Positions 1 through 8,060 of a stretch of 64,000 bases of DNA are shown here, piece by piece. The translations under genes and the position numbers were made by a program. Within the stretch, counting starts at the first letter, position 1, and every line of letters begins with the position of its first letter. The notes beneath the pieces were generated by a model that ran no database searches, was not told the DNA's origin, and worked only from the letters and a program-made list of their open reading frames with translations. This DNA is from Ruania zhangjianzhongii (lineage in GTDB: Bacteria; Actinomycetota; Actinomycetes; Actinomycetales; Beutenbergiaceae), in NCBI RefSeq assembly GCF_008000995.1, contig NZ_CP042828.1, positions 3,152,882 to 3,216,881 of the forward strand. Direction: 5' to 3'.

Positions 1-30
1 GTTCCGAGCAATGCCCTCGGATGCGGAAGA

Positions 31-696
31 ATGGACACCATGGCTTCTACCACCATCGTTCAGGGCGCCGAGGTCGCCGACTATCCCACCATCCCTGCGG
101 AGGCCGACCGCGGCCGGGTGCTGCGGGTCACCGAAGTAGGTGAGGATGTGTTGCACCACCCGTGCCGCCCGGTCACCGAGTTCGGCACCGAGGAGCTGCG
201 CACCCTGGTGGACGACATGTTCGCCACCATGCTGATCGCGGAGGGGGTCGGCCTGGCGGCCAACCAGGTCGGCGTGGACCTCAAGCTGTTCGTCTACGAC
301 CTGACCACCGATGACGGCGTTCGGTACGTGGGCCATGTCTGCAACCCGGTGATCGAAGTCCTTGGCGAGGAGACTGAGGAGATCGAGGAAGGCTGTCTGT
401 CCGTGCCCGGACCCGGGGTGGACCTGTTCCGGCCGCTGCAGGTACGCCTCACTGGCGCGGATATCGAGGGCGAACCACTCAGCTATGCGGCTGAGGGGTA
501 CCTGGCCCGCTGCTTCCAGCACGAGAGCGACCACCTGAACGGGCGGCTGTACATCGACCTAATCAGCAAGCGGAGCCGCAAACGAGTGCTCAAGGACATG
601 GCGGAGCTGCGTCCGGAGGTGCTGGACCGGCGCGCTGAGCTCACCACCACCCACGGCAAGGAACCCGTCGCCTACCCCGACCAGCCGAACGTCTGA
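31..696 (+). CDS. def: Peptide deformylase
   Basis: Removes the formyl group from the N-terminal methionine of nascent proteins in the cytoplasm. All three family motifs are visible: GVGLAANQ (residues 72-79), EGCLS (120-124, with metal ligand Cys122) and HESDH (164-168, two His ligands and the catalytic Glu). At 221 aa it is longer than the usual 170-200 aa, because of an N-terminal extension of about 25 residues. The start is uncertain: ATG at 31 is used here, but ATG at 40 is equally possible and neither has a clear ribosome binding site. The next gene begins 5 nt downstream, so the two are probably cotranscribed. Confidence 0.95.
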   Translation: MDTMASTTIVQGAEVADYPTIPAEADRGRVLRVTEVGEDVLHHPCRPVTEFGTEELRTLVDDMFATMLIAEGVGLAANQVGVDLKLFVYDLTTDDGVRYVGHVCNPVIEVLGEETEEIEEGCLSVPGPGVDLFRPLQVRLTGADIEGEPLSYAAEGYLARCFQHESDHLNGRLYIDLISKRSRKRVLKDMAELRPEVLDRRAELTTTHGKEPVAYPDQPNV

Positions 697-701
697 TCGA
701 G

Positions 702-1304
702 ATGGAACCGAGCGAGCTGTGCGGAGCGACCCTGACCGGGGCGAACTTCGAGGGTGCGGTGTGGATCGGCGCCGAGATCGACGAGCTGGAGCTGGACGAG
801 GGCTCGCTGCGCCGGCTGCGCGCTGCCGAGGGCACCTGGGAGCGATGCACGTTCACCGATTGCGACGCCGGCGGAGCGGACCTGGCCGGCCTGACCACCC
901 GGGACGTCGGGCTGATCCGCAGCACGCTCGACGGCGCCCGGCTGACCGGGTCCTCCTGGCTGCGGTCCCGCTGGCGCGAGGTCTCGCTCGAGGACGCCGT
1001 CGCGGACTCGCTGTCCGCCCACTCGGCACGCTGGACGGACGTGACGTTCACCCGCACCTCCCTGCGCCATGCGGACTTCACCGGGGCCGAGCTGTCCCGG
1101 GTGCGGTTCATCGACTGTGACCTGTCCGCTGCCCGGTTCGCCGGCCTGCGCGCACACCGGGTGACCTTCACCGGCTGCCGGATGGAGGGGATCTCGGGCG
1201 CGGACTCACTGCGCGGCGTCGAGCTCGCCTGGTCCGATGCGGTCAGCGCGCTACCGTCGTTGGCAGCCCAGCTCGGCATCAGCATCCAAGGAGAGAAACC
1301 GTGA
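702..1304 (+). CDS. Pentapeptide repeat protein
   Basis: A 200-aa protein built of degenerate pentapeptide repeats of the A(D/N)LXX type, for example GATLTGANFEGA near the N-terminus and HADFTGAEL and CDLSAARFAGL in the C-terminal half. Such repeats form a right-handed quadrilateral beta-helix. No catalytic motif, signal peptide or membrane segment is seen, so it is probably cytoplasmic. Some members mimic DNA and bind gyrase, but nothing here shows that role. It lies between def and the YggS-like gene, and its stop overlaps the next start by 4 nt, which indicates translational coupling. Confidence 0.8.
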   Translation: MEPSELCGATLTGANFEGAVWIGAEIDELELDEGSLRRLRAAEGTWERCTFTDCDAGGADLAGLTTRDVGLIRSTLDGARLTGSSWLRSRWREVSLEDAVADSLSAHSARWTDVTFTRTSLRHADFTGAELSRVRFIDCDLSAARFAGLRAHRVTFTGCRMEGISGADSLRGVELAWSDAVSALPSLAAQLGISIQGEKP

Positions 1305-1999
1305 CCACGGTGAGCACCGCCGTCGCCGATATCCGAAGGCGGATCGACCGCGCCGCCGAGGCAGCCGGCCGCACCGACCAGGTGCGGCTGCTGCTCGCCG
1401 TCAAGACCGTGGACGCGCCACGGATCCGGGAGGCGCTGGCCACCGGCGAGACGCTCATCGGGCACAACCGCGCCCAGGAGCTGCGCGCCGTCGAACCTGA
1501 ACTCACCGACGTGGCGCACGAGAGCCACTTCATCGGTCACCTGCAGTCGAACAAGGTGAACCAGGTGATGGCCTGGGCGGACTGTGTGCAGAGCGTGGAC
1601 TCGCTCCGGCTGGCCGAGCGGCTGGACCGCGCGGCAGCAACCCGGGGCCGGGATGCCGGCGTGCTGATCCAGGTGAACACCTCCGGTGAGGACACCAAAG
1701 CCGGTGTGGACCCAGCCGAAGCGGAAGCGCTAGCCGAACAGGTCGCGGCCCTGGAGCACCTGCAGCTGCGCGGGTTCATGACGATCGGGGCGAACACCTC
1801 CGACGAGACTGCGGTGCGCGCCAGCTACACCGCGCTCGCACAGATCCGCGACCAGGTGGCCGGCAGCGGCGCGCCAGGTACCGAGCGGGCCACCGAACTG
1901 TCCATGGGGATGTCCGGCGACCTGGAGATCGCGATCGCCGCGGGGGCGACGATGGTGCGCGTGGGCACCGGGGTGTTCGGGACGCGGCCGGCGCCCTGA
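1301..1999 (+). CDS. YggS/PLPBP-family pyridoxal phosphate-binding protein
   Basis: A PLP-binding alanine-racemase-fold protein that takes part in vitamin B6 homeostasis. The 232-aa length is typical. The segment LLLAVKTVDAP holds the probable PLP lysine (Lys35). The C-terminal block ELSMGMSGDLEIA followed by MVRVGTGVFG is the family's phosphate-binding signature. GTG at 1301 is chosen as start because AAGGAG lies just upstream (around 1290) and it overlaps the previous stop as GTGA. In many actinobacteria this family sits near cell-division genes; here it is coupled to a pentapeptide repeat gene. Confidence 0.9.
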   Translation: MTTVSTAVADIRRRIDRAAEAAGRTDQVRLLLAVKTVDAPRIREALATGETLIGHNRAQELRAVEPELTDVAHESHFIGHLQSNKVNQVMAWADCVQSVDSLRLAERLDRAAATRGRDAGVLIQVNTSGEDTKAGVDPAEAEALAEQVAALEHLQLRGFMTIGANTSDETAVRASYTALAQIRDQVAGSGAPGTERATELSMGMSGDLEIAIAAGATMVRVGTGVFGTRPAP

Positions 2000-2005
2000 G
2001 GCGGT

Positions 2006-2473
2006 CTACTCCTCGGCGAGGTGCGGCGGGAAACCACCGGTGGCGATCGGCCCCCAGCGCTCGATGGTGATCCGGAGCAGCGACTTCGCCTGAGTGCGCA
2101 TCGCCTCCCGGTACTCGTCCCAGTCCGGGTGCTCGCCCGCGATACACCGGTAGTACTCCACCAGCGGCTCCACCGAGTCCGGCGGGTCGATCACCTCGGC
2201 AGTCCCGTCGAGCTGCACCCAGGCACCGTTGAACTCCTCGGACAGCACGCACACCGATACCGCCGGCCGGCGCCGCAGGTTCGCCGCCTTGGCCCGGTCC
2301 GGGTAGGTGGAGATCACCACCTGTCCCTGCCCGGACAGGCCGAGGGTCACCGGGGAGAGCTGGGGGCCGCCGTCGGTGCGGGTGGTCATCAGCACGCCGT
2401 GGTGGCGCGGGCGGACGAAGTCGTCCAGCTCGGCGCGGTCGACGCGGGTGGTGGTCGCGATCTGTCGAGGCAT
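2006..2473 (-). CDS. PPOX-class (F420-binding type) oxidoreductase
   Basis: A 155-aa pyridoxamine-5'-phosphate-oxidase-fold protein. The layout is the split-barrel type: an N-terminal strand pair with the segment HHGVLMTTRTDGGPQLSPV, then ISTYPDRAKAANLRRRPAVSV (residues about 57-80), where the KAANLRR stretch is typical of the actinobacterial F420- or flavin-binding PPOX group. The cofactor cannot be settled from sequence alone. ATG at 2473 is preferred over an in-frame start 30 nt upstream because homologues start with MPRQ-like residues. It is transcribed away from trxA. Confidence 0.8.
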   Translation of the reverse strand: MPRQIATTTRVDRAELDDFVRPRHHGVLMTTRTDGGPQLSPVTLGLSGQGQVVISTYPDRAKAANLRRRPAVSVCVLSEEFNGAWVQLDGTAEVIDPPDSVEPLVEYYRCIAGEHPDWDEYREAMRTQAKSLLRITIERWGPIATGGFPPHLAEE

Positions 2474-2582
2474 GGACTCAGCCTGGCACACCGACCGTGC
2501 CACGGGTGACTTGAGTCACCGGTGGAATACCTCATCCGCAGCGGCGTTGTCCGAGGCAGCCCCCACATGCAAGGAGATACTT

Positions 2583-2975
2583 ATGCCTACCGTTGACGTG
2601 ACTACCGAGAGCTTCGAGCAGACGATCTCGGACAACCCGATCGTGCTGGTCGACTTCTGGGCCGAGTGGTGTGGCCCGTGCAAGCAGTTCGCGCCGGTAT
2701 ACGAGAAGGCCTCCGGCGAGCACGACGGCATCACCTTCGCGAAGGTGGACACCGAGGCCGAGCAGGACCTCGCCGCGATGGCCGGGATCCAGGCGATCCC
2801 CACGCTGATGGCGTTCCGCGACGGGATCATGGTGTTCAACCAGGCCGGCGCGCTGCCGGCGTCCTCGCTGCAGCAGCTCATCGACGGCGTCAAGGACCTG
2901 GACATGGACGAGGTCCGTGCCGAGCTGGCCAAGCAGCAGGCCGAGCAGTCCGAGGACAGCGCACCCTCCGCCTGA
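2583..2975 (+). CDS. trxA: Thioredoxin
   Basis: Cytoplasmic dithiol-disulfide oxidoreductase of 130 aa. The active site WCGPC is at residues 29-33, within VDFWAEWCGPCKQF, and the cis-proline loop AIPTL is present. The tail of about 20 residues beyond the fold is rich in Glu, Gln and Ser. The start at 2583 is fixed by a strong AAGGAG centred 9 nt upstream. No signal peptide is present. Confidence 0.92.
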   Translation: MPTVDVTTESFEQTISDNPIVLVDFWAEWCGPCKQFAPVYEKASGEHDGITFAKVDTEAEQDLAAMAGIQAIPTLMAFRDGIMVFNQAGALPASSLQQLIDGVKDLDMDEVRAELAKQQAEQSEDSAPSA

Positions 2976-2979
2976 GCTG

Positions 2980-4029
2980 TTACGGCACCCGGGCGAGCCA
3001 GTCCGGGTCGGAGAACTTGGTCCGCGCCAGCTCTTCGGCCCGGGCGAGGTCCTCCGGGCGCAGCTCGCCATCGAGAGTGGCATAGCGGGATCTGAAGTGG
3101 TTCTTCATCGCCTCGATGATGTCCGCCCGCGCCATCCCGGTCTGGCTGCGCATCGGGTCCACCCGCTTGTTCGCGCTGGTGGTGCCCTTGTCGGAGAGCT
3201 TCTCTCGGCCGATGCGCAGCACCCGGGTCATCTTGTCCGCGTCGATGTCATAGGCCATCGTCACGTGGTGCAGCACCGCACCGCCCGCGAGCCGCTTCTG
3301 TGCCGCTCCCCCGATCTTGCCGGCCGGTGAGACGATGTCGTTCAGCGGCACATACCGGGCATCGATGCCCAACTCCTCGAGGGCGCCGAGCACCCAGTCG
3401 TCCAGGAACGCGTACGACTGCTCGAAGCTCAGCCCCTCCACCAGGGATCCGGGCACGTACAGCGAGTAGGTGATGCAGTTGCCCGGTTCCATGAACATCG
3501 CCCCGCCGCCGGAGATGCGCCGCACCACCTGCACCCCGAGCTCGGCCGCCTGGTCGTAGTCCACCTCGTTACTCAGCGACTGGAACGAGCCGATCACCAC
3601 ACAGGCGTCGTTCCACTCCCACATCCGCAGCGTGGGCCCGCGACGCCCGGCACCGACCTCCTCGAGCAGCACCTGGTCCAGCGCCAGGTTGATGATCGGC
3701 AGCAGCGCCTCCGGGTGCACGATCTCGAAGGTGTGGTCCGACCAGCCGGTGGCCCGGCCGAGCGCCCTGCGCACGGCGATCGCCACCGCCGCCGGCGTGA
3801 AGCCGACCATGCTGGCACCCTCGACAGCGTTGGTCAGTACCTGGGTCATCTGCTTCACCGTGGCGGTAGCCGGTAAGTCGACCAGGGCGGCATCGAGCTG
3901 CTCCAGGGCCTCGTCGGGTTCGAGGAAGAAGTCCCCGCTGATATGCACCTGGCTCAGCCGGCCATCGGTGACCTCGACCTCTGCGGCAACCAGCTTGCCG
4001 CCCGGGACCTTGTACTCGCCTCTACTCAC
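2980..4029 (-). CDS. lplA: Lipoate-protein ligase A with the accessory domain at the N-terminus
   Basis: Attaches salvaged lipoate to lipoyl domains of 2-oxoacid dehydrogenases and the glycine cleavage system. The catalytic domain (about residues 95-345) shows RRISGGGAMF at 170-179 and the lysine motif AGKIGGAAQ with Lys238. Unusually, residues 5-90 (YKVPGGKLVAAEVEV, then ISGDFFLEPDEAL) look like the small LplA C-terminal accessory domain (LplB-like), here placed first. The order is therefore permuted relative to E. coli LplA. At 349 aa it has both domains needed for adenylation and transfer. It converges with trxA, with only 4 nt between the stops. Confidence 0.88.
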   Translation of the reverse strand: MSRGEYKVPGGKLVAAEVEVTDGRLSQVHISGDFFLEPDEALEQLDAALVDLPATATVKQMTQVLTNAVEGASMVGFTPAAVAIAVRRALGRATGWSDHTFEIVHPEALLPIINLALDQVLLEEVGAGRRGPTLRMWEWNDACVVIGSFQSLSNEVDYDQAAELGVQVVRRISGGGAMFMEPGNCITYSLYVPGSLVEGLSFEQSYAFLDDWVLGALEELGIDARYVPLNDIVSPAGKIGGAAQKRLAGGAVLHHVTMAYDIDADKMTRVLRIGREKLSDKGTTSANKRVDPMRSQTGMARADIIEAMKNHFRSRYATLDGELRPEDLARAEELARTKFSDPDWLARVP

Positions 4030-4083
4030 GTTCCCAGCCTAGCCACTGACCAGGTGAGGAACGTCGTCGGGCTCGAGGCCCTG

Positions 4084-5703
4084 CTACAGCGGCGCGACGC
4101 CGCCGAGCAGCAGCCCGTAGACCATCCCGTCCACCAGCGCTTCCCAGGAGGCCTCCAGCAGGTTGCCGCCCACGCCGACGGTGCTCCAGGACCGCTGCCC
4201 GTCGGTGTGCTCGATCAGCACCCGGGTGATCGCATCGGTGCCGTGCGCACTGTCCAGCAGGCGCACCTTGTAGTCGATCAGCTCGAAGTCCTCGATCTGC
4301 GGGTAGGCCGTGCGCAGCGCGAGCCGGAGAGCGTGGTCCAGGGCATTCACCGGACCGTTTCCTTCGCCGGTGCTGACCACCCGGGTCTCCCCCGCGTGGA
4401 TCTTCACCGTGGCCTCCGAGCTGACCTCACCGGCGGCGCCGACGGGCGTGCTGTTGTGCTCGACGATCGCCCGCCAGGACTCCACCCGGAAGTAGCTGGG
4501 CCGCTTCCCGGTGACCTCCTCGCGCAGCAGCAGGTCGAACGAGGCGTCGGCAGCGTCGAAGGTGTAGCCGTAGGCTTCAGCGTCCTTGACCCGCGCAGTG
4601 ATCCGGCCGAGCAGGTCCGGCTGGTCGGCCAGGTCGAAACCGAGCTCGCGACCCTTGAGCTCGATGCTCGCGCGTCCGGCCATGTCCGAGACCAGCATCC
4701 GCATGTCGTTGCCCACCTGCCGCGGGTCGACGTGCTGGTAGAGGTCGGGGTCGATGCGGATCGCGCTGGCGTGCAGGCCGGCCTTGTGCGCGAAGGCGCT
4801 GGCGCCGATATAGGGCTGCCGCGCGAACGGGGCGATGTTGGTGATCTCGCTGACCGCGTGTGCGATCCGGGTGACCTCCTCCAGGCCGGTACCGGTCAGG
4901 GTGCGTAGGCCGAGCTTGAGCTCGAGGTTGGCCACGACGGCGAGCAGGTCGGCGTTGCCGGTGCGTTCGCCATAGCCGTTCACGCAGCCCTGCACCTGCC
5001 GGGCACCGGCTGCCACGGCGGCCATCGAGTTGGCCACGGCGCAGCCGGAGTCGTTGTGGGCGTGGATGCCTAGCGTGCCGTCGGTGCGCGCGGTCACCTC
5101 GGTCACGATCTCGTGTACCCAGTCCGGCAGCATGCCGCCGTTGGTGTCACAGAGCGCGACGACGTCGGCACCGGCTTCCAGCGCGGTCGTCACCGCCCGC
5201 AGGGCGTACGTGGGGTCGTGCCGGTAGCCGTCGAAGAAGTGCTCGGCGTCGAGCACCACCCGCCGGCCGGCGTCGCGCAGGTAGGACACGGTGTCGGCGA
5301 TCATTGCGAGGTTCTCCTCGCCGGTGGTGCGCAGCGCGCGTTCCACGTGCCGGATGTCGCTCTTCGCCACCAGGGTGATGATCGGCGCCTCGGAGTCCAC
5401 CAGCGCCCGGACCTGGGTGTCGGTGTGGGCGGTGGTACCGGGCTTACGGGTGGAGCCGAAGGCCGCGAGCTCGGCATTGGTCAGGGTGAGCTCCTTGGCG
5501 GCCTTGGCGAAGAACTCGGTGTCCTTGGGAATCGCACCGGGCCAGCCACCCTCGATCGAGGTCACGCCGAGCTCGTCGAGCAGTGGTGCGATCGCGAGCT
5601 TGTCGGCTACGGAGAGGTTCATCCCCTCCTGCTGGGCTCCGTCGCGCAGCGTGGTGTCATAGACCTCCACGCTGGTGGTCTCGGTGCGGGGTGCGGTGCT
5701 CAT
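4084..5703 (-). CDS. cimA: (R)-citramalate synthase
   Basis: Condenses acetyl-CoA and pyruvate to citramalate, the first step of the threonine-independent isoleucine route. The 539-aa protein has an HMG-CoA-lyase-type TIM barrel (metal-binding motif DTTLRDGAQ near the N-terminus, HAHND in mid-barrel) and a C-terminal LeuA-type dimerisation and allosteric domain from about residue 400. Overall length and the segments EGGWPGAIPKDTEFF and NIAPFARQPYIG are typical of actinobacterial CimA rather than LeuA. ATG at 5703 is chosen because AAGG lies 8 nt before it; ATG at 5709 would sit 2 nt from the same site. It is preceded by an attenuator leader, so control by isoleucine or leucine charging is likely. 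Confidence 0.93.
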   Translation of the reverse strand: MSTAPRTETTSVEVYDTTLRDGAQQEGMNLSVADKLAIAPLLDELGVTSIEGGWPGAIPKDTEFFAKAAKELTLTNAELAAFGSTRKPGTTAHTDTQVRALVDSEAPIITLVAKSDIRHVERALRTTGEENLAMIADTVSYLRDAGRRVVLDAEHFFDGYRHDPTYALRAVTTALEAGADVVALCDTNGGMLPDWVHEIVTEVTARTDGTLGIHAHNDSGCAVANSMAAVAAGARQVQGCVNGYGERTGNADLLAVVANLELKLGLRTLTGTGLEEVTRIAHAVSEITNIAPFARQPYIGASAFAHKAGLHASAIRIDPDLYQHVDPRQVGNDMRMLVSDMAGRASIELKGRELGFDLADQPDLLGRITARVKDAEAYGYTFDAADASFDLLLREEVTGKRPSYFRVESWRAIVEHNSTPVGAAGEVSSEATVKIHAGETRVVSTGEGNGPVNALDHALRLALRTAYPQIEDFELIDYKVRLLDSAHGTDAITRVLIEHTDGQRSWSTVGVGGNLLEASWEALVDGMVYGLLLGGVAPL

Positions 5704-5816
5704 CTTCATGACCTTCGTGCGTTCAGCGGTGTCGACGTGCGCTCCGGCGGGGTGCGCCTGGGGTCGCGATCGTCCGGACGGCCATCGGTGTTGCCGGAGC
5801 GGGTGGCTGTGGCAAC

Positions 5817-5845
5817 AAAAAGACCCCCCGAAGTGCGGGAGGTCT
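5817..5845 (-). terminator. Attenuator terminator upstream of cimA
   Basis: On the minus strand a 10-bp stem (AGACCTCCCG pairing with CGGGGGGTCT, one G-U) with a 5-nt loop is followed by a run of T. It lies between the cimA leader peptide and cimA, so it can only act inside the cimA transcript. Confidence 0.85.
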
Positions 5846-5871
5846 GCGCGTTCACCGAAGTGGTGAGCGCG

Positions 5872-5904
5872 CTAGCCGATAATCAGGGCGCTGGTGTGCG
5901 TCAT
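5872..5904 (-). CDS. Branched-chain leader peptide of cimA (10 aa)
   Basis: A short ORF encoding MTHTSALIIG, with consecutive Leu-Ile-Ile codons just before the stop. It ends 26 nt before the terminator hairpin. The ATG has no Shine-Dalgarno, but a -10-like CACAAT ends 6 nt before it, so the mRNA probably begins at the A of this ATG (leaderless). Slow translation at Leu/Ile codons would favour an antiterminator; this is inferred from the layout, and the alternative fold was not worked out. Confidence 0.75.
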   Translation of the reverse strand: MTHTSALIIG

Positions 5905-5910
5905 GACGGC

Positions 5911-5916
5911 ATTGTG
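5911..5916 (-). promoter_or_regulatory. -10 element of the cimA leader promoter
   Basis: CACAAT on the minus strand, 6 nt before the leader-peptide ATG. No convincing -35 is seen. The spacing fits a transcript starting at the leader ATG. Confidence 0.5.
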
Positions 5917-6283
5917 TCACATCCACCGCCCGGGCTGGACCCACCTGGCCGGGTACCCGACCTTGCCCACGTCTGGGTGTGGGTCATGGATGTGGTGATT
6001 GAGCGTGTGCGCAGGTCAGCGCCCCTCGTGGTGGTGCACTGCACCCTCAGGTGCGAGGACACCCACCGGGGGCGTTTCGCAGAGCTGATGGGTGCTCGCG
6101 CGACGCTCCTCGACTGTGGTGTCGTTTTGACGTACTGGGCACGTCACAACAACACCGTAACGGCACGTCCGGCGGGTACCGGGTCCACGAGTTGCCTCTT
6201 CCAGCACCCACGGGTTCTGCCACACCAGACACTCGACCCACACCTCACGTGTGGCTCTAGCGTCGAGTGTCCCCGCTGCCGCC
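5917..6283. other. Intergenic stretch between divergent cimA leader and DNA polymerase gene
   Basis: About 370 nt with no ORF that looks coding; the small frames here have no family resemblance and no ribosome binding site. The only structure noted is the nested inverted repeat at 6228-6271 next to the polymerase promoter. Confidence 0.6.
6228..6271. repeat. Nested inverted repeat upstream of the polymerase gene
   Basis: Outer arms GACACTCGAC (6228-6237) and GTCGAGTGTC (6262-6271) are a perfect 10-bp inverted repeat. Inside them CCACAC (6238-6243) and GTGTGG (6249-6254) form a second 6-bp pair, with a 7-nt asymmetric bulge. The right arm ends 13 bp before the -10 of the polymerase gene, so it could be an operator. 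No regulator is identified. Confidence 0.55.
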
Positions 6284-6289
6284 TACTCT
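6284..6289 (+). promoter_or_regulatory. -10 element of the polymerase gene
   Basis: TACTCT lies 7 nt before GTG 6297, the spacing expected for a leaderless transcript, and no Shine-Dalgarno is present. Confidence 0.5.
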
Positions 6290-6296
6290 GAGCGGT

Positions 6297-7979
6297 GTGG
6301 AGTCGGTGGTGGCGGTGTGGGGCGAGCAGGTCGACGTACTCGACCTGGCCGCGGACCACAGCGTGGCGGCACGCACCCGGCTGCCTCGGACCAGGCTGCC
6401 AGAGCTTGTGGCAGAGCGGGAGCGGGAGAACGCTCCGCGATGGGTATGGACGGACACCAACCAGATCACCCCGCAACTGCTCGCGGCCGGCGTACGCGTC
6501 CAACGGTGCCTCGATCTTCGGCTGTCTGGGACGATCCTGCAGCATGCCTTCCCGGACCGGCCCTGGCCAGAGCCACACTGGCCGACGGTGACTCTGGGCG
6601 AGCAGCCGGAGCCCACGTTGCTGGACGCCCTCGCCAGCCAGGAAGACGCCCCGGCACCGGGCGGTTCGGCCGAGGACGTGCTTGCCGAGCATGTCCGCCA
6701 GCAGGAGACGGTCGCAGCCGCTGCGCAACCTGGCCGGCTCCGGCTGCTGCTGGCGGCGGAGTCGGCCGGAGCACTGATCGCCACCGAGATCTACCAGGAC
6801 GGGCTGCCGTGGGACCGACAGGTGCACGACGAGATCCTCACCGCCGAGCTCGGCGCGCGACCAGCACCGGGCGGGCGTCCGGAACGGCTGGCCGCGTCGG
6901 CCGAGGTGATCCGGGACCGGCTCGAGGCGCCCACGTTGAACCCGGACTCCCCGGTTGAGCTACTGCGTGCGCTGCGCCGCGCCGGGTTGGACGTGAGCAC
7001 CACCTCGAAGTGGGCCCTGCGTGAGCTCGACCATCCAGTGGTCGAGCCCCTGCTGGAGTTCAAGCGGATGGCTCGACTGCTCTCGGCGAACGGCTGGGCC
7101 TGGATGGACGCGTGGGTGGCAGCCAGCACCGATCCTGCCCGGCGGGACCGGTTCCGCCCCGAGTACGTACCCGGTGGGGTGATCACCGGCCGGTGGGCGA
7201 CCAGCGGCGGTGGGGCGCTGCAACTACCGAAGCAGATTCGAGCGGCTGTGCGCGCCGACCCCGGCTGGCGCCTGGTGGTGGCCGATGCCGCGCAGATCGA
7301 ACCGCGGGCGTTGGCGGCGATGTCCGGCGACCGCGGCCTCGCCGACGCCAGCCGCGGCACCGACCTCTACCAAGGGCTGGTGGACGCAGGCGTCGCCGCC
7401 ACCCGCAACGAGGCGAAGGTGGCGATGCTGGGCGCGTTGTACGGCGCCACCACCGGTGCAGCCGGGCAGCTGATGCCGCGGCTGATTCGCACCTATCCGC
7501 GGGCCACCGGTGTGGTGGAGGAAGCAGCCCGGACCGGAGAGCGCGGCGGGGTGGTGCGCACCTGGTTGGGCCGGTTCTCGGTCCCTCCTCCGGACACCTG
7601 GCAGGAGGCACAGGCTGCGGCCAGCCAACCTGGGGCGACCCCGGCGGTGGAGGCCAAGGCTCGGCAGCAGGCTCGGGACTGGGGCCGGTTCACCCGCAAC
7701 TTCGTGGTGCAGGGCACCGCAGCGGAACTCGCGCTGTGCTGGCTGGCCGAGCTCCGCCGTCGCCTGGCCGGGCTCGGGGATCCGGCCGAGCGCCCTCACC
7801 TGGTGTACTTCCTGCACGATGAGGTGATCGTGCACAGCCCGGAGCCCCTGGCCGAGCAGGTGGCCGCCGAGGTGGCGGCCAGCCTGGCCGAAGCCACCCG
7901 GATCGTGTTCGGGCGGATCGGCGTGGATTTCCCGCTGCAGACGGCGATCGTGGAGAACTACGCCGATGCGGAGCACTAA
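6297..7979 (+). CDS. Family-A DNA polymerase (bifunctional 3'-5' exonuclease/DNA polymerase type)
   Basis: A 560-aa PolI-like protein without a 5'-nuclease domain, of a type common in actinobacteria besides full-length PolA. Polymerase motif A is VVADAAQIEPRALAAMS (the DYSQIELR equivalent). The O-helix region is TRNEAKVAMLGALYG, with Arg, Lys and Tyr-Gly in place. Motif C is FLHDEVIVH, with the catalytic Asp-Glu. The N-terminal third aligns in position with an exonuclease domain but no DEDD acidic set is obvious, so proofreading is doubtful. GTG 6297 is preferred over GTG 6267 because of a leaderless promoter; the earlier codon would also lie within the inverted repeat. It is convergent with ilvE. 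Confidence 0.85.
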   Translation: MESVVAVWGEQVDVLDLAADHSVAARTRLPRTRLPELVAERERENAPRWVWTDTNQITPQLLAAGVRVQRCLDLRLSGTILQHAFPDRPWPEPHWPTVTLGEQPEPTLLDALASQEDAPAPGGSAEDVLAEHVRQQETVAAAAQPGRLRLLLAAESAGALIATEIYQDGLPWDRQVHDEILTAELGARPAPGGRPERLAASAEVIRDRLEAPTLNPDSPVELLRALRRAGLDVSTTSKWALRELDHPVVEPLLEFKRMARLLSANGWAWMDAWVAASTDPARRDRFRPEYVPGGVITGRWATSGGGALQLPKQIRAAVRADPGWRLVVADAAQIEPRALAAMSGDRGLADASRGTDLYQGLVDAGVAATRNEAKVAMLGALYGATTGAAGQLMPRLIRTYPRATGVVEEAARTGERGGVVRTWLGRFSVPPPDTWQEAQAAASQPGATPAVEAKARQQARDWGRFTRNFVVQGTAAELALCWLAELRRRLAGLGDPAERPHLVYFLHDEVIVHSPEPLAEQVAAEVAASLAEATRIVFGRIGVDFPLQTAIVENYADAEH

Positions 7980-7986
7980 CCCCAGT

Positions 7987-8036
7987 CTCGCGAGTGAACT
8001 GGCTGCGGGGCCGGGCCCAGCTGCTTCACCCGCGAG
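7987..8036. terminator. Bidirectional hairpin between convergent genes
   Basis: Imperfect 19-bp inverted repeat, CTCGCGAGTGAACTGGCTG (7987-8005) against CAGCTGCTTCACCCGCGAG (8018-8036), with about 15 pairs and a GC loop. It sits between the polymerase stop and the ilvE stop. There is no T-run. Confidence 0.55.
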
Positions 8037-8060
8037 CAGCGCGAACGTCTACCCGCAGGC

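Noticed and set aside
6016-6243. 75-codon minus-strand ORF between cimA leader and polymerase
   Set aside because: No ribosome binding site, promoter or family resemblance; composition not gene-like.
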